Assembly (NCBI GenBank): GCA_964632795.1
Contig: CAZWEZ010000111.1
Location: 1-11,241, forward strand
Length of the DNA stretch: 11,241 nucleotides
Direction: 5' to 3'
Source of the DNA: CAZWEZ01 sp964632795
Lineage (GTDB): Bacteria; Pseudomonadota; Alphaproteobacteria; Rhodospirillales; 2-02-FULL-58-16
The notes under the pieces are model-generated. The model was not told where the DNA came from and ran no database searches. It worked only from the letters and a program-made list of their open reading frames with translations. The position numbers and the translations under genes were made by a program. The first letter of the stretch is position 1; each line of letters opens with the position of its first letter. Below are positions 1-6,766 of the stretch, piece after piece.

Positions 1-166
1 GATGTGGACCGGCAAGGGCCTCGGCCTGGGACTGGGCCTCGGTGGCTGGGGCCTGATCGCCTTGGGCGTGGTCGGCGCGCTTGTCGCCTACGGCTACGTG
101 AGGAGCCGCCAGAACGGCTTCGATCAAACCGAAACCGATCTCGAAATTCAGGAAGCCTTGGGTTAG
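1..166 (+). CDS. mms6: Mms6 magnetite-shaping peptide, C-terminal part (5' end outside window)
   Basis: The gene enters the window already in frame (first full codon at base 2) and ends at TAG 164-166, leaving 54 residues. Visible are WTGKG, an alternating Leu-Gly run (GLGLGLGLGGWG), a hydrophobic segment (LIALGVVGALVAYGY), a basic turn (VRSRQ) and an acidic tail (DQTETDLEIQE). This is the layout of mature Mms6. There the LG repeat and hydrophobic stretch hold the peptide in the magnetosome membrane, and the acidic C-terminus binds iron and shapes growing magnetite. The LG run looks one unit shorter than in Magnetospirillum magneticum Mms6, from memory. MamD and MamG have similar LG repeats, but the WTGKG start, the YxxxRSR turn and the ending ...EALG fit Mms6 better. 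The mmsF-like neighbour supports this. The ATG at base 2 is probably an internal Met, not the start. Confidence 0.88.
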   Translation, partial: MWTGKGLGLGLGLGGWGLIALGVVGALVAYGYVRSRQNGFDQTETDLEIQEALG

Positions 167-229
167 CGGCCGCGCCGCGTTCCAACCCGCTCGAGGCCAA
201 CCGGTATCATTGATAAGGGAAACAAGACG

Positions 230-553
230 ATGGCAATTTCATCGGTACGCAGCAAGGGGGGGATGAAATCCCGGCTGATGGCGATCATGAGCTACCTCGG
301 GATTCTCTGTTTCGTGCCCCTGTTGCGGAACAAGGACGACGAGTTCGTCCATTTCCATGCCAAGCAGGGACTGGTCATCTGGATGTGGAGCGTGCTCGCC
401 ATCTTCGCCATCTATCTGCCGGTCATGGGCACGTGGCTGTTTAGTTTCTCCACCCTGGCGGTTCTCGTCCTGTCGACTATCGGCGTGATCTCGGCCGCTC
501 TCAACAGGGCGTGGAAGCTGCCGCTGATTTATTCCGTGTCCAACCGCATTTAA
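230..553 (+). CDS. mmsF: MmsF/MamF-type magnetosome membrane protein (DUF4870 family)
   Basis: The 107-residue protein has three predicted membrane segments (about residues 17-32, 46-64 and 72-92). Between the first two lies the family signature LLRNKDDEFVHFHAKQGLV. Members of this family sit in the magnetosome membrane, and MmsF is known to promote growth and cubo-octahedral shape of magnetite crystals. An SD-like AAGGGA (215-220) lies 9 bases before the ATG. The gene follows mms6 by 63 bases, so the two are probably co-transcribed. MmsF and MamF are close paralogs. MmsF is preferred because of the position next to mms6 and the N-terminal RSKGGMKSRLM; MamF remains possible. No mamG, mamD or mamC is seen in this window. 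Confidence 0.88.
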   Translation: MAISSVRSKGGMKSRLMAIMSYLGILCFVPLLRNKDDEFVHFHAKQGLVIWMWSVLAIFAIYLPVMGTWLFSFSTLAVLVLSTIGVISAALNRAWKLPLIYSVSNRI

Positions 554-729
554 ACGTGACATAAAACGGTAAGCCTGGGAGGAGAGGTTCGCCAAGCGAG
601 GGCGCCGGAAACGACGGGATACCAGCGCCCTCGGATGGCTCAATCCGTCGAAACAGGTATGTTGAGAAGAAGCCGGTTTTCCCCCAGATGGCGGAAGCGG
701 GGTGATTTTTATGGACTTTCGGCGGCGGG
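554..729 (+). promoter_or_regulatory. mmsF-mamH intergenic region, probable mamAB operon promoter region
   Basis: These 176 bases separate the mms6-mmsF pair from mamH and carry no convincing ORF. They are less GC-rich near the mamH end (GGTGATTTTTATGGAC, 701-716). In Magnetospirillum the main mamAB promoter lies just upstream of mamH, so promoter activity here is expected by analogy. No clear -35/-10 pair is visible. TATGTT at 658-663 is a weak -10-like hexamer without a good partner. Confidence 0.5.
597..633 (+). repeat. 9-bp perfect inverted repeat (possible hairpin)
   Basis: CGAGGGCGC (597-605) and GCGCCCTCG (625-633) are exact reverse complements separated by 19 bases. The hairpin lies 44 bases after the mmsF stop codon. 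It is not followed by a T run, so it is not a classic intrinsic terminator. It could be a terminator of another kind, an mRNA stabiliser at the mms6-mmsF 3' end, or an operator for the mamH promoter. The structure is seen directly; the role is unknown. Confidence 0.45.
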
Positions 730-2034
730 ATGAAGGTGGGAATGGGCAACGCTGAACCGCCAATCGAAAACAGGCATCGCAACGCGCTGTACCTGTTGGC
801 GGCGGTCAGCATGATCTTCATGACCCTGGCGGTGGCGGTCCAGCCCCTGTACCTGCGCAACGTCCTGAACGTCTCCTTCGAGCACGCCGGCTTCGTCAAC
901 GCCAACGTCCAGGTGGTCACGGGATTCCTCGATCTGGCGGTGATCCTGTTCCTCGGATACCTGTCGGACCGCGTCGGCCGCGTCCCCATCGCCGTGATCG
1001 GCTTCCTGGTCGCTGCCGCGGGCGCGGTGTTGGCCCCGCTCAGCGTGCAGTTGGGGGCATTTCTGGGAATCGGCGGCCTGGCCTTCTATTACCTGACCCG
1101 GATCGTCATGTCGCTGGGAACCGGCGCCGTGTGGCCCCAGATATCGACCCTGGTCGGCGATTTCACGACTTACGAGAACCGTCCGCGGCTGATGGCCAAC
1201 ATCGCCTTCATGATGGCCTTCGGGGTGACCCTGGTCTACGCGGTGCTGATGCAGATCCCCCGCTATGCGGGGATCGTCACGGTCATGGCTCTGACCGCCG
1301 GCGTGGCCCTGGTCGGCGCCTGGCTGGCCAGCCGATGCCTGATCGACGTCGCGCCCAGGCTCAAGAAGGGCGACATCCCGTGGAAACGGGTCCGCGACCT
1401 GATCGTCGGCGACGAGCGCATGCGCCTGAGCTTCGCCGCCGCCTTTTTCGCCCGCGGCGACATGATCTTCATCGGCCTGTTCGTGATGATGTGGTTCGTC
1501 TACTTCGCCGACCTCACCGGCTACGGCCAGGAGGAGGCCGCCGCCCGCGCCGGGGCCCTGATCGGACTGGCCGGGATCGTCGTCCTGGCCTCGATCCCCT
1601 TGTGGGGAAGGGTCATCGAGCGGGCCGGCCGGGTCACCGCCGTGGCCGCCGGGATGGCGCTGTCGGGGGCCGGTTTCGTGATGCTGGGGTTCATCGTCAA
1701 CCCGTTCGAATGGCTGATCGTCGTGCCCACGGTGTTGGTGGCCGCCGGCCAGGCGGGATGTCTGGTCGCCCCCCAGGTGCTGGCCATCGACCTGACGCCC
1801 AAGGAAATCAGGGGGTCCGTGCTGGGCGCCTTCAACGTAGCCGGCGGAATCGGCATCATCTTCTTCGTCCAGGTGGGCGGCGGCTTGTTCGACGCCGTGG
1901 GACCGCACGCGCCTTTCGTCTTCATCGGAATTGGCAACCTGTTGATAACATGTTACGCCTTGTGGGTTTTGCGTGGTGACTTAAGGGGGCGCTCGATGGA
2001 CGGCCGGGAAGGGGAGGAAGCGGAAAGCGCCTGA
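730..2034 (+). CDS. mamH: MamH, magnetosome major facilitator superfamily transporter
   Basis: The 434-residue protein is rich in hydrophobic helices, consistent with the 12-helix MFS fold. An MFS motif A-like loop, GYLSDRVGRVP (residues 76-86), follows the second helix, and a matching loop, WGRVIERAGRV, sits at the equivalent place in the second half. Length and first-gene position in the mamAB operon match MamH, which is thought to move iron or a related solute into the magnetosome and to overlap with MamZ. The C-terminal tail (MDGREGEEAESA) is short, acidic and presumably cytosolic. ATG 730 is chosen as the first Met after the in-frame stop at 703. ATG 742 is an alternative with a nearer AAGG (733-736). 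Confidence 0.93.
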   Translation: MKVGMGNAEPPIENRHRNALYLLAAVSMIFMTLAVAVQPLYLRNVLNVSFEHAGFVNANVQVVTGFLDLAVILFLGYLSDRVGRVPIAVIGFLVAAAGAVLAPLSVQLGAFLGIGGLAFYYLTRIVMSLGTGAVWPQISTLVGDFTTYENRPRLMANIAFMMAFGVTLVYAVLMQIPRYAGIVTVMALTAGVALVGAWLASRCLIDVAPRLKKGDIPWKRVRDLIVGDERMRLSFAAAFFARGDMIFIGLFVMMWFVYFADLTGYGQEEAAARAGALIGLAGIVVLASIPLWGRVIERAGRVTAVAAGMALSGAGFVMLGFIVNPFEWLIVVPTVLVAAGQAGCLVAPQVLAIDLTPKEIRGSVLGAFNVAGGIGIIFFVQVGGGLFDAVGPHAPFVFIGIGNLLITCYALWVLRGDLRGRSMDGREGEEAESA

Positions 2035-2035
2035 T

Positions 2036-2058
2036 CGTCCCCCTGCTTTCGGGGGGTG
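2036..2058 (+). repeat. GC-rich RNA hairpin between mamH and mamI
   Basis: CGTCCCCC (2036-2043) can pair with GGGGGGTG (2051-2058), including two G-U pairs, around a 7-base loop. It lies directly after the mamH stop codon and about 30 bases before the mamI start, with no T run behind it. It may protect the mamH 3' end or attenuate transcription or processing inside the operon. The role is inferred only. Confidence 0.35.
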
Positions 2059-2088
2059 TGGTGGACAACGAGTGAAGGGTACGGAGCT

Positions 2089-2295
2089 ATGAATGTGGTG
2101 ATTTTTGGCTTGCTCGCCATTTCCCTGGGGCTTTGGGGGATGGCGGCGTGGTGGTGGTCGGTGGCCGAGTTTCTGCGCGGCCTGACGCCGATCGTTCTGG
2201 TGCTATTGGGGTTGGTTTCGCTGGCCGCCGGCGTTTCCAAGCTGCGCCAGGAAAAGAACGTCAACGACGAGGGCCTGTTCGGAGACGAAGGCTGA
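2089..2295 (+). CDS. mamI: MamI, magnetosome membrane formation protein
   Basis: This is a 68-residue protein with two hydrophobic segments (about residues 2-22 and 28-48) joined by the Trp-rich loop AAWWWSVAEFLRG, followed by a short charged cytosolic tail. The WWWSV.EFLRG loop and the size are typical of MamI, one of the few proteins essential for making the magnetosome vesicle from the inner membrane. The open frame extends upstream to 2056, but ATG 2089 is chosen. It is the first Met before the hydrophobic helix and has GAAGGG (2074-2079) 9 bases upstream, while the extension (MWWTTSEGYGA) has no family character. It lies between mamH and mamE, 6 bases before mamE. Confidence 0.93.
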   Translation: MNVVIFGLLAISLGLWGMAAWWWSVAEFLRGLTPIVLVLLGLVSLAAGVSKLRQEKNVNDEGLFGDEG

Positions 2296-2301
2296 CACCC
2301 G

Positions 2302-4167
2302 ATGGAAGACCCGCAAGGATGGGACATCGACAGCGATATTGAGCGGAACGCCGAGTCCGATCCGTCGGCGATCTGCTCCATACGCCTGAAGAGGTACTTC
2401 TACGTGATCGCGGCGGTCGCGGTGATGATCCTGATCGGCGCCTTCTGGTATACCGGGTACTACGCCAAGGGCAAAAGCCTGAGCATGAGCATGGCCGGGA
2501 GACCGTCCGCGGCGGGTCCCGGGCCCGCCGTCGGCGCGCCGATGGCCGTCAACTGGATTTCGCCCGCTCCCGGCGCCGTCATGCCGATCGGCCGCAAGGG
2601 GGGGCGGGGCGGCTTCTCCTCGATCGCCATGGCCTTGCACGACAGCATCGTCAACGTCAGCGCCACCCAGGGCGGCGAGGCGGGCCGCGAGAAGCCGGCG
2701 GCGGCCGCCCGGCGCGACGGAACGATCCATTTCGCCGATCCCTTCTTGGGGCGATCCCATGACAATATCGGGTCCGGGTTCATCGTCCGCAACGACGGAT
2801 ACATCGTCACCAACTATCACATCGTGCGGGGCGCCGGCGCGATCACCGTCAACGTGTTCAACGACCTGGGGACGGAGCGTTACCGCGCCAACCAGGTCAA
2901 GCTGGACGAGGCCCTGGATCTCGCCCTGTTGAAGATCGAGCCCAGGGCGCCCCTCACCGCCGCCCCCCTGGGCGACAGCGACCTGGTATCGGTGGCCGAC
3001 GACGTGATCGCCATCGGCAGCCCCTTCGGGCTCGACCAGACGGTGAGCCGGGGGATCGTCTCCGCCAAGCGCAAAGCGCTGGTCATCGAGGGGATAACCC
3101 ACGCCAACCTCATCCAGACCGACGCCGCCATCAACCAGGGCAACTCCGGCGGCCCGCTGATCGATGCCAGGGGAACCGTGATCGGGGTCAACACGGCGAT
3201 CTACACCCCGACCGGGGCCTTCTCGGGGATCGGTTTCGCCATCCCCAGCAATCAGGTGAGGAAGTTCGTGGAGGAAGAGATCGACTTCCAGCCCCTGAAG
3301 ACCGTGGCGGCGCAAGTCCAATTCCAGGCGTCGCCCTCCCAGGGGACCGGGGCGATGGGCAACGCCGGCCCCGTGATCGTCGCCAACGCCCGTCCGCCCC
3401 ACCGCGACGGCCGCCAAAAAATGGACTGCCGGAACTGCCATCGGATCGTCGGCGGAAAAGGAAAAACGGTCGCCTTCGGATACCAGTACGCCGCCCCCCC
3501 GACCACCCTCGCCATGAACGTGGCCGCCGCCCCAGGGCCCGACGTCATGGGGGCCATGCTGATGACCATCGACGCCGGGCTGGGCCAACGCCTCAACCAT
3601 TCCCCGGGCCGCGGGGTCTTCGTGGCCAATGTGACCGCCGGCTCGCCGGCCGCCGCCGCGGGCCTGAAGGCGGGCGACATCGTCCTCAAGGTCGAAGGCC
3701 GGAGGATCGAGATGCCCGGCCAACTGAAAACCGCCCTGAGGGCGTTGGAAATCGGCGAGGCGGCCCGCCTGGGGGTGTTGCGCGACGACGCCAGGGGAGT
3801 TTTACAATTCGTCGCCGGGACCACGCCCGCCGTGCCGGCGACCGGCCCGGTGGCCATGGCGGCTCCCCAGCGGGTGCCCGAGGAATTCAACTGGAAAGGC
3901 ATGGAGATCGAAGTCTTCACCCAGGTCGTTGCCGCCGACAACCAGGGTGGGAAGGCGATACCGGGGGCCGAGATCGGCGAGATCGCCAGGGGCTCCGCCG
4001 CCGCCAAGGCCGGTCTTCAGGCCGATGACGTGATACTGGAGGTCAACTCGCTCCCCGTGGGCACGCCCGTCGAGATGAACCGGGCCATACAATACTCCAC
4101 GGGACAGACGGCCAATCTCCTCAGGTTGATAAGAGGCGGCCGGGAATTTTTCGTGGCCCTACCGTGA
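2302..4167 (+). CDS. mamE: MamE, HtrA/DegP-type magnetosome serine protease with magnetochrome and two PDZ domains
   Basis: The 621-residue protein begins with a cytosolic tail and one membrane anchor (about 33-50), then a low-complexity linker. The trypsin-like HtrA domain follows (about 110-325) with an intact triad: H173 in TNYH, D206 in LDLALLKI, S282 in GNSGGP. A single c-type haem motif, CRNCH (376-380), preceded by PPHRDGRQKMD, marks a magnetochrome domain. Two PDZ domains follow (about 415-505 and 530-620, each with a GSxAAxAGLxxxD core). MamE processes itself, MamO and MamP, and switches on crystal maturation and protein sorting. MamE of model Magnetospirillum has two CXXCH motifs and is about 100 residues longer, so this protein appears to have lost one magnetochrome. 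It starts 6 bases after mamI. Confidence 0.95.
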   Translation: MEDPQGWDIDSDIERNAESDPSAICSIRLKRYFYVIAAVAVMILIGAFWYTGYYAKGKSLSMSMAGRPSAAGPGPAVGAPMAVNWISPAPGAVMPIGRKGGRGGFSSIAMALHDSIVNVSATQGGEAGREKPAAAARRDGTIHFADPFLGRSHDNIGSGFIVRNDGYIVTNYHIVRGAGAITVNVFNDLGTERYRANQVKLDEALDLALLKIEPRAPLTAAPLGDSDLVSVADDVIAIGSPFGLDQTVSRGIVSAKRKALVIEGITHANLIQTDAAINQGNSGGPLIDARGTVIGVNTAIYTPTGAFSGIGFAIPSNQVRKFVEEEIDFQPLKTVAAQVQFQASPSQGTGAMGNAGPVIVANARPPHRDGRQKMDCRNCHRIVGGKGKTVAFGYQYAAPPTTLAMNVAAAPGPDVMGAMLMTIDAGLGQRLNHSPGRGVFVANVTAGSPAAAAGLKAGDIVLKVEGRRIEMPGQLKTALRALEIGEAARLGVLRDDARGVLQFVAGTTPAVPATGPVAMAAPQRVPEEFNWKGMEIEVFTQVVAADNQGGKAIPGAEIGEIARGSAAAKAGLQADDVILEVNSLPVGTPVEMNRAIQYSTGQTANLLRLIRGGREFFVALP

Positions 4168-4192
4168 ACGGGAAACATACAGGGTGGCATGA

Positions 4193-5056
4193 ATGGTGAC
4201 CGACAAACCAAGAAAGGATAGACCCAGCCGGGTGCGCGGTGCGTCGGTGCCGGCCAACCCCTGGACTGCCGCCCCCGAGGCGCCTGTCCCCGGGAAGTCC
4301 GCCGGCGATGCCGTGCCCGAGGCGACGGCCGCGCCCGTGGCCGAGTCCCCGCAACGGGATTCGGCGGGCATCACTCGAGACCGCTCGCCGTTGGATGACG
4401 TCTTCGAGGTTGCGCCCTGGGCCGCAGATGCCGGCAAACCCCTGCCCCCGCCTTCGAGTGCCCGAAACGGACGAAGCGGACGGCGCCCCTCCCGCGCCCG
4501 CCCCACCGGCGCAGGCGACGCGGGGTATGTGAACCCATGGAACGAACCGGCGGCGCCCCAACCCGAGGCCCCGATACCGGCGCCCAGGAAGAAACCCGCG
4601 AAGAAGGCCGCGGTCAAGAAAGCTCCGCCCCCCAAGGCGGCCCTCGAGGAGGAACCCGTGGCGGCGCCGCCCCCGGAACAGGAAGCCGTGATCCGGGAAA
4701 TCCCCGTCGAAACCGTGACCGACGGGGTCATCGATTCGCTCGCCAAAAGCAAGGAAAAAGCCAGGGATGTTCCCGTGGAGGATCTGACCGAAGGGCTCAT
4801 TAACATTGTGACCAAGCCGGATGGAACCCCAAGGGAAGTCCAGGTGGAGAATTTGGCCAGCGGAATCGTCAGCACCCTGGGCGATGGTATGACGATTATC
4901 GTCAACACGGGCTTTTCAGCCGGCTCCGCCCTCACCTCGGGTATCTACCACGGCGCCACGGCGGCGCTGTCCAGGACCAGGAATGGCATCTGGGTTGTTT
5001 GCAGGTTCGTGAGCGAACTCCCGAAGAAGGAAACAGACGTGAATGGGCCGGGTTAG
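4193..5056 (+). CDS. mamJ: MamJ, magnetosome-chain connector (main copy, J1)
   Basis: This 287-residue low-complexity protein sits between mamE and mamK, the usual mamJ position. MamJ ties magnetosome vesicles to the MamK filament. The N-terminal half is Pro/Ala-rich with three PW motifs (NPW 22-24, APW 74-76, NPW 114-116). It then has basic patches (RNGRSGRRPSRARP at 91-104; a Lys/Pro stretch at about 131-148). Residues 168-236 are three tandem 23-residue repeats beginning REIPVE, RDVPVE and REVQVE. The C-terminal part (about 233-272) is Gly/Ala-rich and mildly hydrophobic, like the conserved MamJ C-terminus. The long acidic repeat of M. gryphiswaldense MamJ is missing. SD AGGGTGG (4181-4187) is 5 bases before ATG. 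The call depends on position plus C-terminal character, since MamJ is poorly conserved. Confidence 0.82.
   Translation: MVTDKPRKDRPSRVRGASVPANPWTAAPEAPVPGKSAGDAVPEATAAPVAESPQRDSAGITRDRSPLDDVFEVAPWAADAGKPLPPPSSARNGRSGRRPSRARPTGAGDAGYVNPWNEPAAPQPEAPIPAPRKKPAKKAAVKKAPPPKAALEEEPVAAPPPEQEAVIREIPVETVTDGVIDSLAKSKEKARDVPVEDLTEGLINIVTKPDGTPREVQVENLASGIVSTLGDGMTIIVNTGFSAGSALTSGIYHGATAALSRTRNGIWVVCRFVSELPKKETDVNGPG
4694..4900 (+). repeat. Three tandem 69-bp (23-codon) repeats inside mamJ
   Basis: The units are 4694-4762, 4763-4831 and 4832-4900. Each encodes R-[ED]-[IV]-x-V-E-x-[LV]-x-x-G-[IL]-[IV] with a variable second half. Single copies of the same motif occur in the second MamJ-like gene (5288-5356) and in the MamL-MamJ fusion (7220-7288). 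The three units have drifted in sequence, but the 23-residue spacing is exact. Confidence 0.8.
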
Positions 5057-5110
5057 GACCTTCCGGAAGGACGACGCCGGGGTTCGATGAAAACTTCGAG
5101 GATGCATCTT

Positions 5111-5524
5111 ATGGAAGAGATTTTGGCCGCAAAGCCCAAACGCAAGACCGCAAGGAAATCCACCGGCAGCAAAAGGACAACCAGGCAACCCAAGGCGAAA
5201 ACGGCCACCGATAAAGAGGCACAGGACATGAACGACGCCGAAGAAACGCACGCCGAGGACCCGGAAAGCGAACCCGGGATCGATGCCAAGGATATCCCGG
5301 TCGAGGATCTGGCCAACGGGATCACCAACGCCTTGGGCGAAGGGCTCGCGCTGGCCATCGATTCGAGCCGCTCGATACGTACCGTCATGGCCGCCGATGC
5401 GCGGACCGGGGCCAAGATGGCCGTGTCCGGCGCCACGGCGGGCTACGGGAAGCTGCGTGATTTCGTCTCTGTTCTCACGGGCAGCAAGCGGCGCGATGAA
5501 GCCGACGAAGGTTTCATGGACTAG
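5111..5524 (+). CDS. Second, short MamJ-like protein (J2)
   Basis: The 137-residue protein has a strongly basic N-terminus (AAKPKRKTARK...SKRTTRQPKAK), a short acidic segment (EETHAEDPESEPG), then the MamJ motif KDIPVEDLANGITNALGEG. A Gly/Ala-rich C-terminal region ends in a charged tail. It matches the C-terminal parts of the mamJ product upstream and of the fusion at 6767-7447, so it is a MamJ paralog, comparable in idea to LimJ of M. magneticum. The frame is open from ATG 5087, but ATG 5111 has GAGGA (5098-5102) 8 bases upstream and is preferred. ATG 5228 also has GAGG (5216-5219) 8 bases upstream and could give a 98-residue form without the basic tail. It probably acts in chain assembly with MamK, encoded just downstream. 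The function is inferred from similarity. Confidence 0.72.
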   Translation: MEEILAAKPKRKTARKSTGSKRTTRQPKAKTATDKEAQDMNDAEETHAEDPESEPGIDAKDIPVEDLANGITNALGEGLALAIDSSRSIRTVMAADARTGAKMAVSGATAGYGKLRDFVSVLTGSKRRDEADEGFMD

Positions 5525-5599
5525 AACGACATTCGAGGATCCGTGGTTATTCGGCTACCAACCTGACCAAGGCGCGAATGAGGAAAAGAGACCCAGAAT

Positions 5600-6661
5600 A
5601 TGGCTGAGATCAAGGAAACCCAAAATACACCCCAAACCGAGGCCGGGCCGTTACTGCTCGGCTTCGATTTCGGGACCTCATGGACGGCCGTCATGTCGAA
5701 CCGGGGTCACAGAGAGGTGATCCGTTCGGTGGTCGGCTACCCGAGGGACATGATCGGCATCAAGCTGCTGGGCGAGCCCTTCGTGGTCGGCGAGAAAGCC
5801 TTCGACATGCGCTCGTATGTCGATCTTCGCAGTCCCCTCAAGGACGGGACACTGCGGGAATACGTCGAACGGGATGTCGAGGTGGCGCGCAACTTCATCG
5901 GCCACGTGATCGGCTCCCTGGCCATCGAGCCCGACGACGAGGTGTGCGTGATCGTCGGCGTTCCGGCCCGCGCCTCGAACACCAACAAGGACCTGATAGT
6001 GAAGGTCTTCCAGGAGTTCGTGGACGTGGTCCAGGTGATCTCGGAGCCGTTCCTGGTGGCCTACGGCCAAGGCACGCTGGTCAATTCCCTGGTCATCGAC
6101 ATCGGCGCGGGGTCGGTCGACGTCTGCGCGCTGAAGGGGGCGATGCCGGGGCAGAAATCCCAGGTCACCGTGACCATCGCGGGGGACTTCATCGACCAAC
6201 AGCTCGAGGCCCTGATCGTCGAGACCTATCCCGACGTCCAGATGAACACCCATATAGCCTGCTCGATCAAGGAGGCGCATGCGTTCCTGGGGACGCCGGG
6301 CGAACAGATCATGGCCGACCTGCGGGTCGCCGGCAAACCCGTCACCTACGACGTCACCGACGCCGTTGGGAGGGCCTGCGAGCTGCTGATGCCGGGCATC
6401 ATCGAGGGGATCGAGCAACTCATCCAGACCTGCTCGCCCGAGGACCAGGAGACCATGCTGAAGAACATCTTCGTGGCCGGAGGCGGCTCAAGGATCAAGG
6501 GGATCGACAGGTCCATCGCCGACAGCTTGAAGGGGTACGGGGAAGTGGGTGTGACCTGCGTATCCGATCCGGACTTCGCGATGTGCGTGGGGGCGCTGAA
6601 GCTGGCCAGCGAACTGCCGCCCCAATACTGGGAACAACTGGGTGGAATAACCGACTACTGA
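5600..6661 (+). CDS. mamK: MamK, actin-like magnetosome filament protein
   Basis: The 353-residue protein is a bacterial actin of normal MamK length. The ATPase motifs are intact: phosphate-1 LLLGFDFGTSWTA (18-30, with D23), catalytic Glu in VISEPFLVAYG (E149), phosphate-2 LVIDIGAGSVDV (164-175, with D167), and the adenosine motif FVAGGGSRIKG (291-301). E149 and D167 appear to correspond to E143 and D161 studied in M. magneticum MamK. MamK polymerises into cytoplasmic filaments that position the magnetosome chain, linked through MamJ. Bases 5639-5725, encoding the phosphate-1 region, recur nearly unchanged in the remnant at 7499-7651. The gene is 75 bases after J2 and is the only full-length mamK in the window. 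Confidence 0.96.
   Translation: MAEIKETQNTPQTEAGPLLLGFDFGTSWTAVMSNRGHREVIRSVVGYPRDMIGIKLLGEPFVVGEKAFDMRSYVDLRSPLKDGTLREYVERDVEVARNFIGHVIGSLAIEPDDEVCVIVGVPARASNTNKDLIVKVFQEFVDVVQVISEPFLVAYGQGTLVNSLVIDIGAGSVDVCALKGAMPGQKSQVTVTIAGDFIDQQLEALIVETYPDVQMNTHIACSIKEAHAFLGTPGEQIMADLRVAGKPVTYDVTDAVGRACELLMPGIIEGIEQLIQTCSPEDQETMLKNIFVAGGGSRIKGIDRSIADSLKGYGEVGVTCVSDPDFAMCVGALKLASELPPQYWEQLGGITDY
5639..5725 (+). repeat. 87-bp segment of mamK duplicated in the downstream remnant (copy 1)
   Basis: It encodes residues 14-42 of MamK. It matches 7550-7636 at 84 of 87 bases. The three differences (TTA/TTG, AGA/AGG, GAG/GAA) are all synonymous, so the 29 residues are identical. Confidence 0.95.
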
Positions 6662-6766
6662 GCGGTGCTATCGCGTTGGGGGGCACAGGCCAGGACGGGT
6701 TGCGTTTTTTCGGGTCCCCAAATCCCGGCAAGGTCCGCCCCTCGGGGCAAGGTTTGGAGAGATCGT

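Noticed and set aside
597..633. Intrinsic terminator after mmsF
   Set aside because: The stem is convincing, but no T run follows and the loop is long (19 bases), so it was kept only as an inverted repeat.
709..1908. 399-codon open frame on the - strand opposite mamH
   Set aside because: It is an Asp/His/Gln/Gly-rich shadow of mamH with no recognisable family. The + strand reading is a clear MFS transporter.
2203..3723. 506-codon open frame on the - strand across mamI and mamE
   Set aside because: It is the antisense shadow of mamE in GC-rich DNA. The translation is low-complexity (Gly, Asp, His, Arg) without domain features, while the + strand encodes clear HtrA and PDZ domains.
6665..6766. 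N-terminal extension of the MamL-MamJ fusion from ATG 6665
   Set aside because: The 34 extra residues look like random translation and lack an SD. GTG 6767 has GGAGAG at a good distance and matches the other mamL start.
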